NCBI GenBank assembly: GCA_903835075.1
Contig: CAILLM010000002.1
Location: 18,460-82,459, forward strand
Source of the DNA: Candidatus Staskawiczbacteria bacterium
GTDB lineage: Bacteria > Patescibacteria > Paceibacteria > Paceibacterales > Staskawiczbacteraceae
Length of the DNA stretch: 64,000 nt
Direction of reading: 5' to 3'
Position 1 is the stretch's first letter. Every line of letters starts with the position of its first letter. Of the stretch, positions 48,219 through 55,871 are shown in pieces. The position numbers were made by a program, and so were the translations under genes. The notes under the pieces are model-generated. The model had not been told where the DNA came from and did not search any database. It saw only the letters and a list, made by a program, of their open reading frames with translations.

Positions 48219-48247
48219 ATATTACTAAGCTATATAAATCAATACAA
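48219..48247 (-). promoter_or_regulatory. Putative promoter of the msr-msd RNA
   Basis: Minus strand TTGTAT, 17-bp spacer, TAATAT. The predicted start falls at about 48212, at the outer edge of the a1 arm. Confidence 0.55.
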
Positions 48248-48299
48248 GTCCTATGTGAAACTTAGTAAAAAGGTGCATATAATATACGTGTCTTTTTAG

Positions 48300-49616
48300 T
48301 TATTCCAATATGATATTTTTATCTTTTAAGATTAGTTTACTTTTTAAGAAGAACAGCAGTTCGCGTTTTTCAATAAGCGTTCCTTCTCGTAGAAGATATT
48401 TTGTATAATTTCTCACGTCGATATCTGAGTTGTGGGTTTCTTTTTTGTGACCTAGTACACCAATCCTGAATTTATTAAATCTTGCCAATTCGTTTTCAAT
48501 TGCATTTTTAACTCCAAGCTCATCCAAGTCAATTTTGTCCATTAAGTTTATAAGCTCTTCTATTAAGCTCGGCTCATTGATGGCGGGATTTTTGCAGTCT
48601 ATATTTCTGGCCTTACTACAAAAGTAGTATACGTGGCGATTTACTCCGCCATCTTTAAGCTTTTTGAATTTCTCGTCAGCAGATATTCCTGATCCACAAT
48701 ATCCACATTTAATCAGCTTGGTGAAGGCGAATTCCTTTGATTCTGTTTTCGGTACAAATTTTTCGTTTAGGGTTAGTTGCACCTTATCGAATAATTCTTT
48801 GCTAATTATTGGTGTATGCTTTCCGTTGTACCAATTGCCACTGCCAATAGGATATTCAAACTCACCGTAATAGAATGGATTCCTTAGAATTAGATAAATA
48901 TTACCAAGCACCAAAGATTTTCCAGTTTTGGTTTTAAATCCTACATTAATGAGCCAACGATATGTTTTCCTGCCCGACCATTGTTCGTTAGCAACTTTCT
49001 CGAACATCTGCTTTATATAAGGAGCTCGTTTTGGATCTATTCTGCATTGGCATTTTTTATCAACGTGCTTTTCATTTAAATATCCAGTTGGTGCTACGCC
49101 TGGGCGATACCCCATTTCACAACGGGTTTTTAGTCCACGCTTTACATTGAGGGCCTTATTGTCATTTTCCAGTTTCGCCTGGCTTCCGAGAATCATTAGC
49201 AAAAATTTCTCGTTTGGATTATTGGTAAACCTTTGTCCGTGAGTCCTAATTTCAATGAGTAATTTTTGATCCATTAAATCTACCACTGAACCCAAGTCCC
49301 CTGCGTTTCGGCTGAGCCTGTCAGGCGCCCATGTCAGAATAGCATTATATTTTCCTTCGCGAATTTCAGTAATCATTTTATTAAAAATGATTCTTTGCCC
49401 AACTTCCTTGGATGAGTGAGCTTCGCGCTTAATGTCTATGATGTTTAGGCTATCCCGTTGTGCCAGCGTCAGCATCTCCTTAACCTGCGATTCTATAGAT
49501 AATGCTTGTTTATCCTCAGCCTCCGTAGATTTCCTTGCATAGAGACAATATTTGAGTATTGGTGCGACTATAACGGGGGATTGCCGACTATTTTGTGTTG
49601 TTGCTATTTGTTGCAT
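48300..49616 (-). CDS. Large serine recombinase
   Basis: A 438-residue site-specific recombinase. The resolvase-type catalytic domain has the nucleophile in 'YCLYARKST' (Ser30), 'SIESQVKEM' and 'LTWAPDRLSRNAGDL'. The recombinase domain (PTGYLNEKHVDKK...) and a zinc ribbon (CGYCGSGIS ... FCSKARNIDC) follow. Such enzymes integrate and excise phages and islands. It precedes the retron on the same strand with an 84-bp gap to the ncRNA and is the likely mobiliser of the island. Confidence 0.92.
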   Translation of the reverse strand: MQQIATTQNSRQSPVIVAPILKYCLYARKSTEAEDKQALSIESQVKEMLTLAQRDSLNIIDIKREAHSSKEVGQRIIFNKMITEIREGKYNAILTWAPDRLSRNAGDLGSVVDLMDQKLLIEIRTHGQRFTNNPNEKFLLMILGSQAKLENDNKALNVKRGLKTRCEMGYRPGVAPTGYLNEKHVDKKCQCRIDPKRAPYIKQMFEKVANEQWSGRKTYRWLINVGFKTKTGKSLVLGNIYLILRNPFYYGEFEYPIGSGNWYNGKHTPIISKELFDKVQLTLNEKFVPKTESKEFAFTKLIKCGYCGSGISADEKFKKLKDGGVNRHVYYFCSKARNIDCKNPAINEPSLIEELINLMDKIDLDELGVKNAIENELARFNKFRIGVLGHKKETHNSDIDVRNYTKYLLREGTLIEKRELLFFLKSKLILKDKNIILE

Positions 49617-49761
49617 AATTTTTTGTTTAGTTGTTAATATTCCATATTCGACCTTTGCAATGACAAGGATGACGCAACCGCGCTAAGGAGTCCAGACCCC
49701 GTCAGTTGGTAAGGCTTCGCTTTACGAGGAGCTTTTTTCGGTATAAAATAAAGTAATTAAT

Positions 49762-50514
49762 ATGCCAATTTTTAATGATTTAAATTTAAATAATTGGAAG
49801 GATTCAGAAATTTGGACCGATAGTCTTTGGTTAATTCCTGAAAGAGATAAAACAGGAAAACATGACGGATTTTATCATGGTAACTTTGTTCCCCAAATAC
49901 CTCGTCAACTAATCTTGAGATATACAAAAAAGAACGATGTTATTTTTGATCCTTTTGTTGGTAGCGGGACAACTGCTTATGAGGCTGAAAGTTTGAGTAG
50001 ACATTTTATTGGTATTGATATACAGGAAGCTTTAGTTGAGAAATTAAAATCAAGAGTAGATAATAATAAATATTTTTCAGAGATTATTCTTGGCGACAGT
50101 GCAAAAGAACTTGTTTATGATAAAGTGAATGAAATTTTAGAGAAACAAAAAAAGAAAAATATTAATCTGGCAATTTTACATCCTCCTTATGCCGATATAA
50201 TTAAATTTAGTGATTCGAAGGACGATTTATCAAACGTAAAATCGCTAAAAGAATTTTTAGATAAATTTGCGGAGGTTCTTAAGAATACGATTAAAATTCT
50301 TGAAAATGGGAGGTATTTAGCAATTATTATTGGTGATAAATATTCTGCCGGTCAGTGGATACCATTATCTTTTTATTGTATGAATGAAGCTCAAAAATTA
50401 GGATTAACACTCAAAAGCGTTATAATAAAGAATATGGCAGGTAATCGTGCCAAACAAAATAAGGAAGCGATTTGGCGGGTAGCGCAGAATACACTTGGGT
50501 TTGTGACCCAGTAG
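49762..50514 (+). CDS. DNA methyltransferase (N4/N6 type), 3' end disrupted
   Basis: The SAM-binding motif I 'IFDPFVGSGTTAYEAESL' (63-71) and the catalytic motif 'LHPPYADI' (140-143, a DPPY-type variant) identify an amino-methyltransferase. No restriction enzyme is seen nearby. After 'GNRAKQNKEAIWR' the normal family ending is lost. The last 11 residues are read from the inositol-monophosphatase gene in another frame, so the end of this gene was lost at a junction near 50479. Confidence 0.8.
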   Translation: MPIFNDLNLNNWKDSEIWTDSLWLIPERDKTGKHDGFYHGNFVPQIPRQLILRYTKKNDVIFDPFVGSGTTAYEAESLSRHFIGIDIQEALVEKLKSRVDNNKYFSEIILGDSAKELVYDKVNEILEKQKKKNINLAILHPPYADIIKFSDSKDDLSNVKSLKEFLDKFAEVLKNTIKILENGRYLAIIIGDKYSAGQWIPLSFYCMNEAQKLGLTLKSVIIKNMAGNRAKQNKEAIWRVAQNTLGFVTQ

Positions 50515-51047
50515 ATGGAACCGTGCCATTTTCGCATGGCATACCAGTTTCCACTTTTTCTTTGGCACTAACAAAAAATGGCGAAAGTATTTTGGGCGTT
50601 GTATATGACCCATTTCAGGATAGGCTTTATTCTGCATTAAAAGGCGAAGGGGCATTTTTAAACGGCAAAAAAATTAGTGTTTCAAGCGCTTCTCAATTTA
50701 AAGGAACAGTCGGCGAATATGAAATGTTTGAACACTCAAAATATAATTTAAATAAGTTGCAAGAGAGGTTTGTTTTTGAAGGGGTAAAACTAATGAGCTT
50801 TTGTTCGGTAATATACCCCTCAATGCTTGTGGCAGCAGGCGAGTTGGCGTTTGTAGTTTTTCCGCTTACCAATGCACATGACGGAGCTGCAGTTAAAATA
50901 ATTGTTGAAGAGGCGGGAGGTAGGGTCACCGATATTTTTGGTGAAGATCAAAAATATGATACAAAAATAAACGGATTTATTGCTTCAAATGGAATTTTAC
51001 ATAAACAATTGGTTTCTTTATGTAAGGAATTGATAATTAAGCAGTAG
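50480..51047 (+). pseudogene. Inositol monophosphatase family gene, 5' truncated
   Basis: The remaining 190 residues show 'WVCDPVDGTVPFSHG' (metal-binding DPxDGT), 'SLALTKNGESILGVVYDP' and 'AHDGAAVKIIVEEAGGRVTD' (final Asp). The first ~80 residues, including the metal-ligand Glu, are absent, and no ATG or ribosome-binding site is seen; only a TTG at 50472 within the methyltransferase end. It reads as a remnant cut by the insertion or deletion that placed the methyltransferase here, unless rescued by read-through translation. Confidence 0.8.
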
Positions 51048-51058
51048 TATAATTACAT

Positions 51059-51088
51059 TAAAAAATCGCCTAAGGGCGATTTTTTTTG
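51059..51088 (+). terminator. Terminator after the phosphatase remnant
   Basis: AAAAAATCGCC/GGCGATTTTTTTT with loop TAAG. Confidence 0.88.
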
Positions 51089-51192
51089 GGCTGAGGCAGT
51101 ATTTACTTTTTATATATTTATTTACATAGTTTTTTTACTTCTTTTTTGAGTTTTATGATTATGCTATAATATAAAAAATATAAGATTTATCT

Positions 51193-52917
51193 TTGATTAT
51201 GAAAAAATATAGTTTTTTTATTTTGTTGTTTGCTGTGTTGGTGAGTTTATTTTTTTGCGATATTGGAATGTCTATGGCAACCGTGCATGGTTCAATAAAA
51301 ATTATAACTCAACCATTCAGCACAGGCAGTGTTGACTTAACTTTTTCTCAAAAGCCAGTTGTATCAGTTAAAGATTTAAATAATAGCCCCATACAAGGCG
51401 TCACAGTGACTGCAGTTGCTAGCGGGGCCGGGGAATTGAGCGGAGATTTGGCAGAAGTTACAGACTCAAATGGGTTAGCTACTTTTGATAATTTAAGTTA
51501 CAGCGGAGTAGATCCTTTTAAGATTATTTTTGGTTCTAGTGTTGGTAAAGCAACATCCGAATCAATGCAGTTATTGCCAGGAGTAGCTAGTGCTTCTAAG
51601 TCTTTAATTTATGTAAGCCCATTGACTGTTGTGGCTGACGGAGAATCTTTGGCAACAATAAAAATTCAGTGTGAAGATCAATACGGAAACATAATACCAG
51701 GGGCAGATGTCAAGGTTTCAACTTCCGGTAGTAATAATGTACTTAGCCAGCCAGGTGTTAAAGATCAGCCAGGTGTTACAACTGTTAATCTTTCATCTAC
51801 AACAGCTGAATCTAAAACAATTTCAGTAGCAATTAATGGCATAGGCATGGGAAATTCTAGTCCTGTAAATTTCGTTGCAGGTAGAATTGCAAAATTATCA
51901 ATCTCTACCGATAGTCCAGTTGATACTGATCATAAGAGTGAGATTATAATTACGGGGAAGGACAAATTTGATAATATTGTAACCAATGATAGTACAACGC
52001 AATTGGCTCTTTCAGCAGATAATGGCGCTTTGTTGGACACATCACTGGCAACATTTAATCAGGGGGTCATCATGGTCCATTTGAGCAGGGCAAATTCCGG
52101 AATAGTAAATGTTTTTGCATCAAAGGGCGATGTAAGCGGCAGCACTAAAGTTGTATTCAATTCAGCTGACACAACATCGCCAGTTATTTCAGCTCAGTAC
52201 CCACTTGGTGGAGCGGAAGACGTGCCGTTGGATGTTATTTCTTATATAAATTTTTCAAAAAAAATTGACACGGCAACAATTACTGATTATAACGTTCAAT
52301 TAAGAAAATCATCTGATAATAGTTTGGTAAAAACAACTATTTCTGTAGCTAATGGTGGTAAACAAATAAGATTCCAACCAGACACTATTTTAAGTCCCGG
52401 TGCGAAGTATTATTTATATGTTGGTATTGGAGTGGTTGATTTGTCGGGGAATGCTTTAGAGTTGCCGTATAGTGGTAATTCGTTCACTACTGCTTCAACA
52501 GTTGCCAACAAAATAAGCAATAATATTTCTTCTGGTTCAATAGATGTTAGCGCAATAAAAAACTCTGACGAAGCAGAGAATATAGTTATTTCTTCTAATA
52601 ATACAATTGTAGCAAAAGCAGGCAATAAAGAGTCAAAAGAAAATTTATTTAGCTATGCCACCGCAGGAATTTTGAATGTGTTAAAGGTTTTTAGTATAGA
52701 TAAATTTGGCAATTGGCTTGTCTCTAATTTTGTTTGGGCTTTTTTATTCTTAATAGTGGCATCGCTGGTATATATATATATATATATTGGTATCTTTACC
52801 TTTGATGTTTATTTAACTCGGCAGACGCTTGCCATTTTTTTAAGCTTTGAAAATCCAGAGAATACAATTACTGCGAGAGTCAATATAATAGTTATTGGAA
52901 CCGCTATTTTTGTATAA
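51193..52917 (+). CDS. Surface protein with bacterial Ig-like domains
   Basis: A signal peptide (MKKYSFFILLFAVLVSLFFC) is followed by Ig-like repeats of the Big_1 type (from 'KPVVSVKDLNNSPIQGVTVTA' and 'LTVVADGESLATIKIQCEDQYGNIIPGADVKVS', then a third). Next comes a Big_5/SbsA-like domain ('PVISAQYPLGGAEDVPLDVISYINFSKKI') and a C-terminal membrane helix (residues ~512-530). It is probably an anchored cell-surface adhesin or S-layer-like component. The last ~45 residues, after a (TA)9 tract, overlap the convergent prsW gene and may be out of the ancestral frame; a two-base change would end it at 52805. Confidence 0.8.
   Translation: MIMKKYSFFILLFAVLVSLFFCDIGMSMATVHGSIKIITQPFSTGSVDLTFSQKPVVSVKDLNNSPIQGVTVTAVASGAGELSGDLAEVTDSNGLATFDNLSYSGVDPFKIIFGSSVGKATSESMQLLPGVASASKSLIYVSPLTVVADGESLATIKIQCEDQYGNIIPGADVKVSTSGSNNVLSQPGVKDQPGVTTVNLSSTTAESKTISVAINGIGMGNSSPVNFVAGRIAKLSISTDSPVDTDHKSEIIITGKDKFDNIVTNDSTTQLALSADNGALLDTSLATFNQGVIMVHLSRANSGIVNVFASKGDVSGSTKVVFNSADTTSPVISAQYPLGGAEDVPLDVISYINFSKKIDTATITDYNVQLRKSSDNSLVKTTISVANGGKQIRFQPDTILSPGAKYYLYVGIGVVDLSGNALELPYSGNSFTTASTVANKISNNISSGSIDVSAIKNSDEAENIVISSNNTIVAKAGNKESKENLFSYATAGILNVLKVFSIDKFGNWLVSNFVWAFLFLIVASLVYIYIYIGIFTFDVYLTRQTLAIFLSFENPENTITARVNIIVIGTAIFV
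52769..52786. repeat. (TA)9 microsatellite in the Ig-like gene
   Basis: Nine TA units within the codons of the C-terminal membrane helix, a likely slippage site that changes the C-terminus. Confidence 0.85.
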
Positions 52918-53537
52918 TCATTACCCGTCATTAAAACAAAATCATATAATCCGTGTAGAGATACAGCTATTAGTATGCCAATAATTAATGGCATGTATTT
53001 TCTTTTTGCTTTGTAGAAAGAAAATGCTAAAAAGTATCCAATAACCGCTGAGCACAAAGTATGTAAAAAGGTTGCACCTATAAATCGTACAAGGGTCATA
53101 ATTAGTGCCCTAGTTACGGTTTGGTCAAAAGACATTGGTCCTGCGGGAGAAAAAAGATATAAAATATTTTCTACAGCAGCAAACCCCAATGCAGTAACCA
53201 CCATGTATAGCATTGCATCAACTGGTTCGTCTAAATGAGGGCTGTTTAAGACTTTTGTTCTAAACACAAAGTATTTAAAAAATTCTTCAGAAAGAGCTAT
53301 TATTAGAAACCAATATATAATGCTTGTTGTAGTTGAATCTAGGTTTGATAAGTCTAATAACTTGGACAAGCCTATTTGTACAAAAAATACGGGTATGGTT
53401 ATTAACGCACCCAGCAAAAATATTTTTAAAATCATTTTTTTTGGTTCGGGGTGTAAGTCTTCTTTCAAATAGAAAGAAAGCCAGACTAAGCTGGGCAATA
53501 AACCAAAAATTATATAAATGATAATTATGAAATCCAT
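52809..53537 (-). CDS. PrsW family intramembrane protease
   Basis: A 242-residue membrane protein with about eight helices. The family motifs are 'ALSEEFFKYFVFR' (EExxK), 'GFAAVENILYLF' (ExxN), 'TFLHTLCSAVIGYF' and 'SLHGLYDFVLM', supplying Glu and His for the metal site. PrsW-type proteases cleave membrane proteins, for example anti-sigma factors; the local substrate is unknown. Convergent with the Ig-like gene. Confidence 0.9.
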   Translation of the reverse strand: MDFIIIIYIIFGLLPSLVWLSFYLKEDLHPEPKKMILKIFLLGALITIPVFFVQIGLSKLLDLSNLDSTTTSIIYWFLIIALSEEFFKYFVFRTKVLNSPHLDEPVDAMLYMVVTALGFAAVENILYLFSPAGPMSFDQTVTRALIMTLVRFIGATFLHTLCSAVIGYFLAFSFYKAKRKYMPLIIGILIAVSLHGLYDFVLMTGNDYTKIAVPITIILTLAVIVFSGFSKLKKMASVCRVK

Positions 53538-53656
53538 ATTGTATTATTATATCACTTAAGTTTTGAAACTTCTACTACCATTTTATGAAAAGTTGTGGTA
53601 TATTAATAACATAAAGGGTCGCGGATAAAATTATTTTAAACATAACCAAAAAAACT

Positions 53657-53740
53657 ATGCCAACATGGGCTAACGTAAAAAGACTCGGGAGAAGAGTTAA
53701 AAAAAGAAAAAGAACTAAGCTTAACAAGAGAAAAAAATAG
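53657..53740 (+). CDS. 27-residue highly basic microprotein
   Basis: MPTWANVKRLGRRVKKRKRTK followed by LNKRKK and a TAG stop: 14 of 27 residues are Arg or Lys. It has a spacer-free position between prsW and its own terminator. The composition recalls tiny ribosomal or ribosome-associated proteins, but no specific family is claimed. Confidence 0.5.
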   Translation: MPTWANVKRLGRRVKKRKRTKLNKRKK

Positions 53741-53751
53741 CTATGATTTTT

Positions 53752-53779
53752 AAAAACCGGCAAATTGTCGGTTTTTTGC
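53752..53779 (+). terminator. Terminator of the microprotein unit
   Basis: AAAAACCGGCAAATTGTCGG with the TTTTTTG run. Confidence 0.8.
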
Positions 53780-53826
53780 TTGCACTGAGCCCGTGGAAGT
53801 GCTTGTGCTGAGCCTGTTGAAGTATT
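53780..53826. repeat. Dispersed CTGAGC repeat pair, intergenic
   Basis: CACTGAGCCCGTGGAAGTGC and GTGCTGAGCCTGTTGAAGTA, two degenerate copies before alkD. Confidence 0.6.
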
Positions 53827-53837
53827 AGAATAAATAT

Positions 53838-54536
53838 ATGACAGCAGAAGAAATTATAAAGAAAATAAAATCTCTTGGGAATAAAAGAAATATTGAAGGT
53901 ATGGCGAGATTTGGTATAAGGCCTAAAACAAAAGTTTTTGGGGTGTCCATGCCAGAATTAAGAAAAATATCTAAAAATATTATTCGCCAAAATCAGGATA
54001 AACAAAAAAACCATAATTTGGCCTTGAAACTTTGGGATTCAGAAATTCATGAGGCTAGAATATTGGCTGGGCTTATTGCTGATTCAGAGAAACTAACAGA
54101 AACGCAAATAGAAAAATGGGTTAGTGGTTTTGATTCTTGGGATGTAGTAGACCAGGTTTGTATGAATCTTTTTGATAAGTCAGTCTTAGCAAAGAAAAAA
54201 ATATCTGAATTTGCGACAAGACAACCAGAATTTGAAAAAAGAACAGCATTTGCCTTGATAGCTGCGCTGGCCTCTCATGATAAGAAAATGTCAGATAAGG
54301 ATTTTGTAAACTTTTTTACATTAATTAAGCGTGCATCAATTGATGAAAGAAACTTTGTGCGTAAAGCAGTAAATTGGGCCTTGCGTGGAATTGGTAAAAG
54401 AAATAAAAAACTCAATGAAGAGGCAATAAAATTTGCAAAAGAAATTAAAAAAATAGACTCTAAGACTGCTAAGTGGATTGCTGCTGATGCAATAAAAGAA
54501 CTAACAAGTGAAAAAGTTTTAAGCCGATTAAAATGA
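53838..54536 (+). CDS. DNA alkylation repair protein (AlkD-like)
   Basis: A 232-residue all-helical HEAT-like repeat protein with the AlkD signatures 'KVFGVSMPELRKISK', 'LWDSEIHEARILAGLIADS', 'WDVVDQVCMNLFDK', and 'FVRKAVNWALRGIGKRN'. In the family the Trp and Asp residues of these segments bind DNA and excise N3/N7-alkylpurines. Its stop overlaps the next start by 4 bp. Confidence 0.93.
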   Translation: MTAEEIIKKIKSLGNKRNIEGMARFGIRPKTKVFGVSMPELRKISKNIIRQNQDKQKNHNLALKLWDSEIHEARILAGLIADSEKLTETQIEKWVSGFDSWDVVDQVCMNLFDKSVLAKKKISEFATRQPEFEKRTAFALIAALASHDKKMSDKDFVNFFTLIKRASIDERNFVRKAVNWALRGIGKRNKKLNEEAIKFAKEIKKIDSKTAKWIAADAIKELTSEKVLSRLK

Positions 54537-55021
54537 AAAAGATTTTTAATAAAATAATAGACGACTTTTTTGAAGTGGGGGTCATTATAAAGCTCTTTTT
54601 TGGGTTTTTTGAAGTTTTGACTGGAACAATTTTGGCTATTTCGGGTAAATTGATTGTTAATAATTTGGTTATTTTTTTGACACAACAAGAAATATCAGAG
54701 GATCCAAATGATTTTTTTGCTAATTCTCTTATACAAATTTCAAATGGTATTTCTTCTAGTCTGCACGTATTTGCAATTGTTTATTTGATTTTTCATGGGG
54801 TGGTTAACATTTTCTTGGGAGCTTTCTTATTAAAGGGAAAACTGTGGGCATACCCTGCTGCTATTGGAGTTTTTTTCCCATTTTTGATATATCAAATATA
54901 TAGATATTTCCATACTCATTCTTTGGCTCTAATATTTTTGAGTATTTTTGACGCATTTGTAATGTGGATTATATTTATGGAATATAATAAAAAAATTGCT
55001 AAATTAAATAAGCCTGTTTAG
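54533..55021 (+). CDS. DUF2127 family membrane protein
   Basis: Four membrane helices, with the conserved 'GVIIKLFFGFFEVLTGTIL' start, 'LIFHGVVNIFLGAFLLKGKLWAYPAAIGVF' and 'LSIFDAFVMWIIFMEY' at the end. The family is uncharacterised. Translationally coupled to alkD by ATGA overlap, which may only reflect compaction. Confidence 0.85.
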   Translation: MKKIFNKIIDDFFEVGVIIKLFFGFFEVLTGTILAISGKLIVNNLVIFLTQQEISEDPNDFFANSLIQISNGISSSLHVFAIVYLIFHGVVNIFLGAFLLKGKLWAYPAAIGVFFPFLIYQIYRYFHTHSLALIFLSIFDAFVMWIIFMEYNKKIAKLNKPV

Positions 55022-55033
55022 AAAAATAAAAAA

Positions 55034-55510
55034 ATGAAAACATATTTTCAAATATTATTATTAATAATCATGGTGATTATTTTAATATATTTATTTTTTA
55101 TTTTATCTGATAGGATATTGTCTCCGGCAACACCCCAGAATAGAAATAGCAGTATATGTTTCGGAGAAAAATGTTTTTTTGTAGAGATTGCAAAAACTTC
55201 AGCAGAAAGGGAAAAGGGGTTGATGTATAGAAATTTATTGGCCAAAGATAGGGGCATGCTTTTTATTTTTGATAAAGAGGGAATATACCCATTTTGGATG
55301 AAAAACACTTTAATTCCTTTAGACATAATTTGGATAGATTCTAACAACAAGGTTGTTTTTATTGCTAATAATGTCCAACCATGTAAAAATTTAATTTGTC
55401 CAATAACTAATCCTTTAGTTTCGGCGAAATATGTTTTGGAAATAAATGCTAATATTGCAAAAACAATAGGGATAAAAACGGGCGACCAGATGGTAATAAA
55501 TATAAAATAA
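55034..55510 (+). CDS. DUF192 family protein, membrane-anchored
   Basis: The N-terminal anchor helix (ILLLIIMVIILIYLFFIL) precedes a DUF192 domain: 'VEIAKTSAEREKGLMYRN', 'GMLFIFDKEGIYPFWMKNTLIPLDIIWID', 'NPLVSAKYVLEINANIAKTIGIKTGDQM'. DUF192 proteins are small secreted or anchored proteins of unknown role. It carries a Cys pair in 'CKNLICPIT' and another in 'ICFGEKCFF', consistent with disulfides. Confidence 0.92.
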   Translation: MKTYFQILLLIIMVIILIYLFFILSDRILSPATPQNRNSSICFGEKCFFVEIAKTSAEREKGLMYRNLLAKDRGMLFIFDKEGIYPFWMKNTLIPLDIIWIDSNNKVVFIANNVQPCKNLICPITNPLVSAKYVLEINANIAKTIGIKTGDQMVINIK

Positions 55511-55618
55511 ATTTAGAGCATTGACGTGCAATTTTGTGGTATAATATATTAACCAAGTTGATTAGCTTGGCAAAGGTCGATTTTAAAGAATAATTTATTA
55601 ATTAATTTGTAAAATCGA

Positions 55619-55819
55619 ATGAAATTTAAAACATTAGATCTAGTTGCTTTAATATTGGTTATAATTGGAGGATTGAATTGGTTGTTGGTTGCATTTGGGT
55701 ATAATTTGGTTACCTTGATTTTCGGAACAGTGCCAACATTAGAGGCCACAGTTTACGTTTTAGTTGGATTGTCTGCAGTTTATTTGGCAGTTGTAATGCC
55801 AAAATTGGGAAGAAATTAG
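55619..55819 (+). CDS. DUF378 family membrane protein (66 aa)
   Basis: Two helices with the family pattern 'LDLVALILVIIGGLNWLLVAFGYNLV' and 'VYVLVGLSAVYLAVVMPKLGRN'. Function unknown. Monocistronic: 108 bp after the DUF192 gene, with its own leader and terminator. Confidence 0.92.
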   Translation: MKFKTLDLVALILVIIGGLNWLLVAFGYNLVTLIFGTVPTLEATVYVLVGLSAVYLAVVMPKLGRN

Positions 55820-55832
55820 AAATTAGTAAAAC

Positions 55833-55858
55833 AAAAAACCCGCATAAGCGGGTTTTTT
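55833..55858. terminator. Bidirectional terminator
   Basis: AAAAAACCCGC/GCGGGTTTTTT with loop ATAA, serving the DUF378 gene and the convergent ATP-grasp gene. Confidence 0.9.
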
Positions 55859-55871
55859 GTTGTTTATAAAT

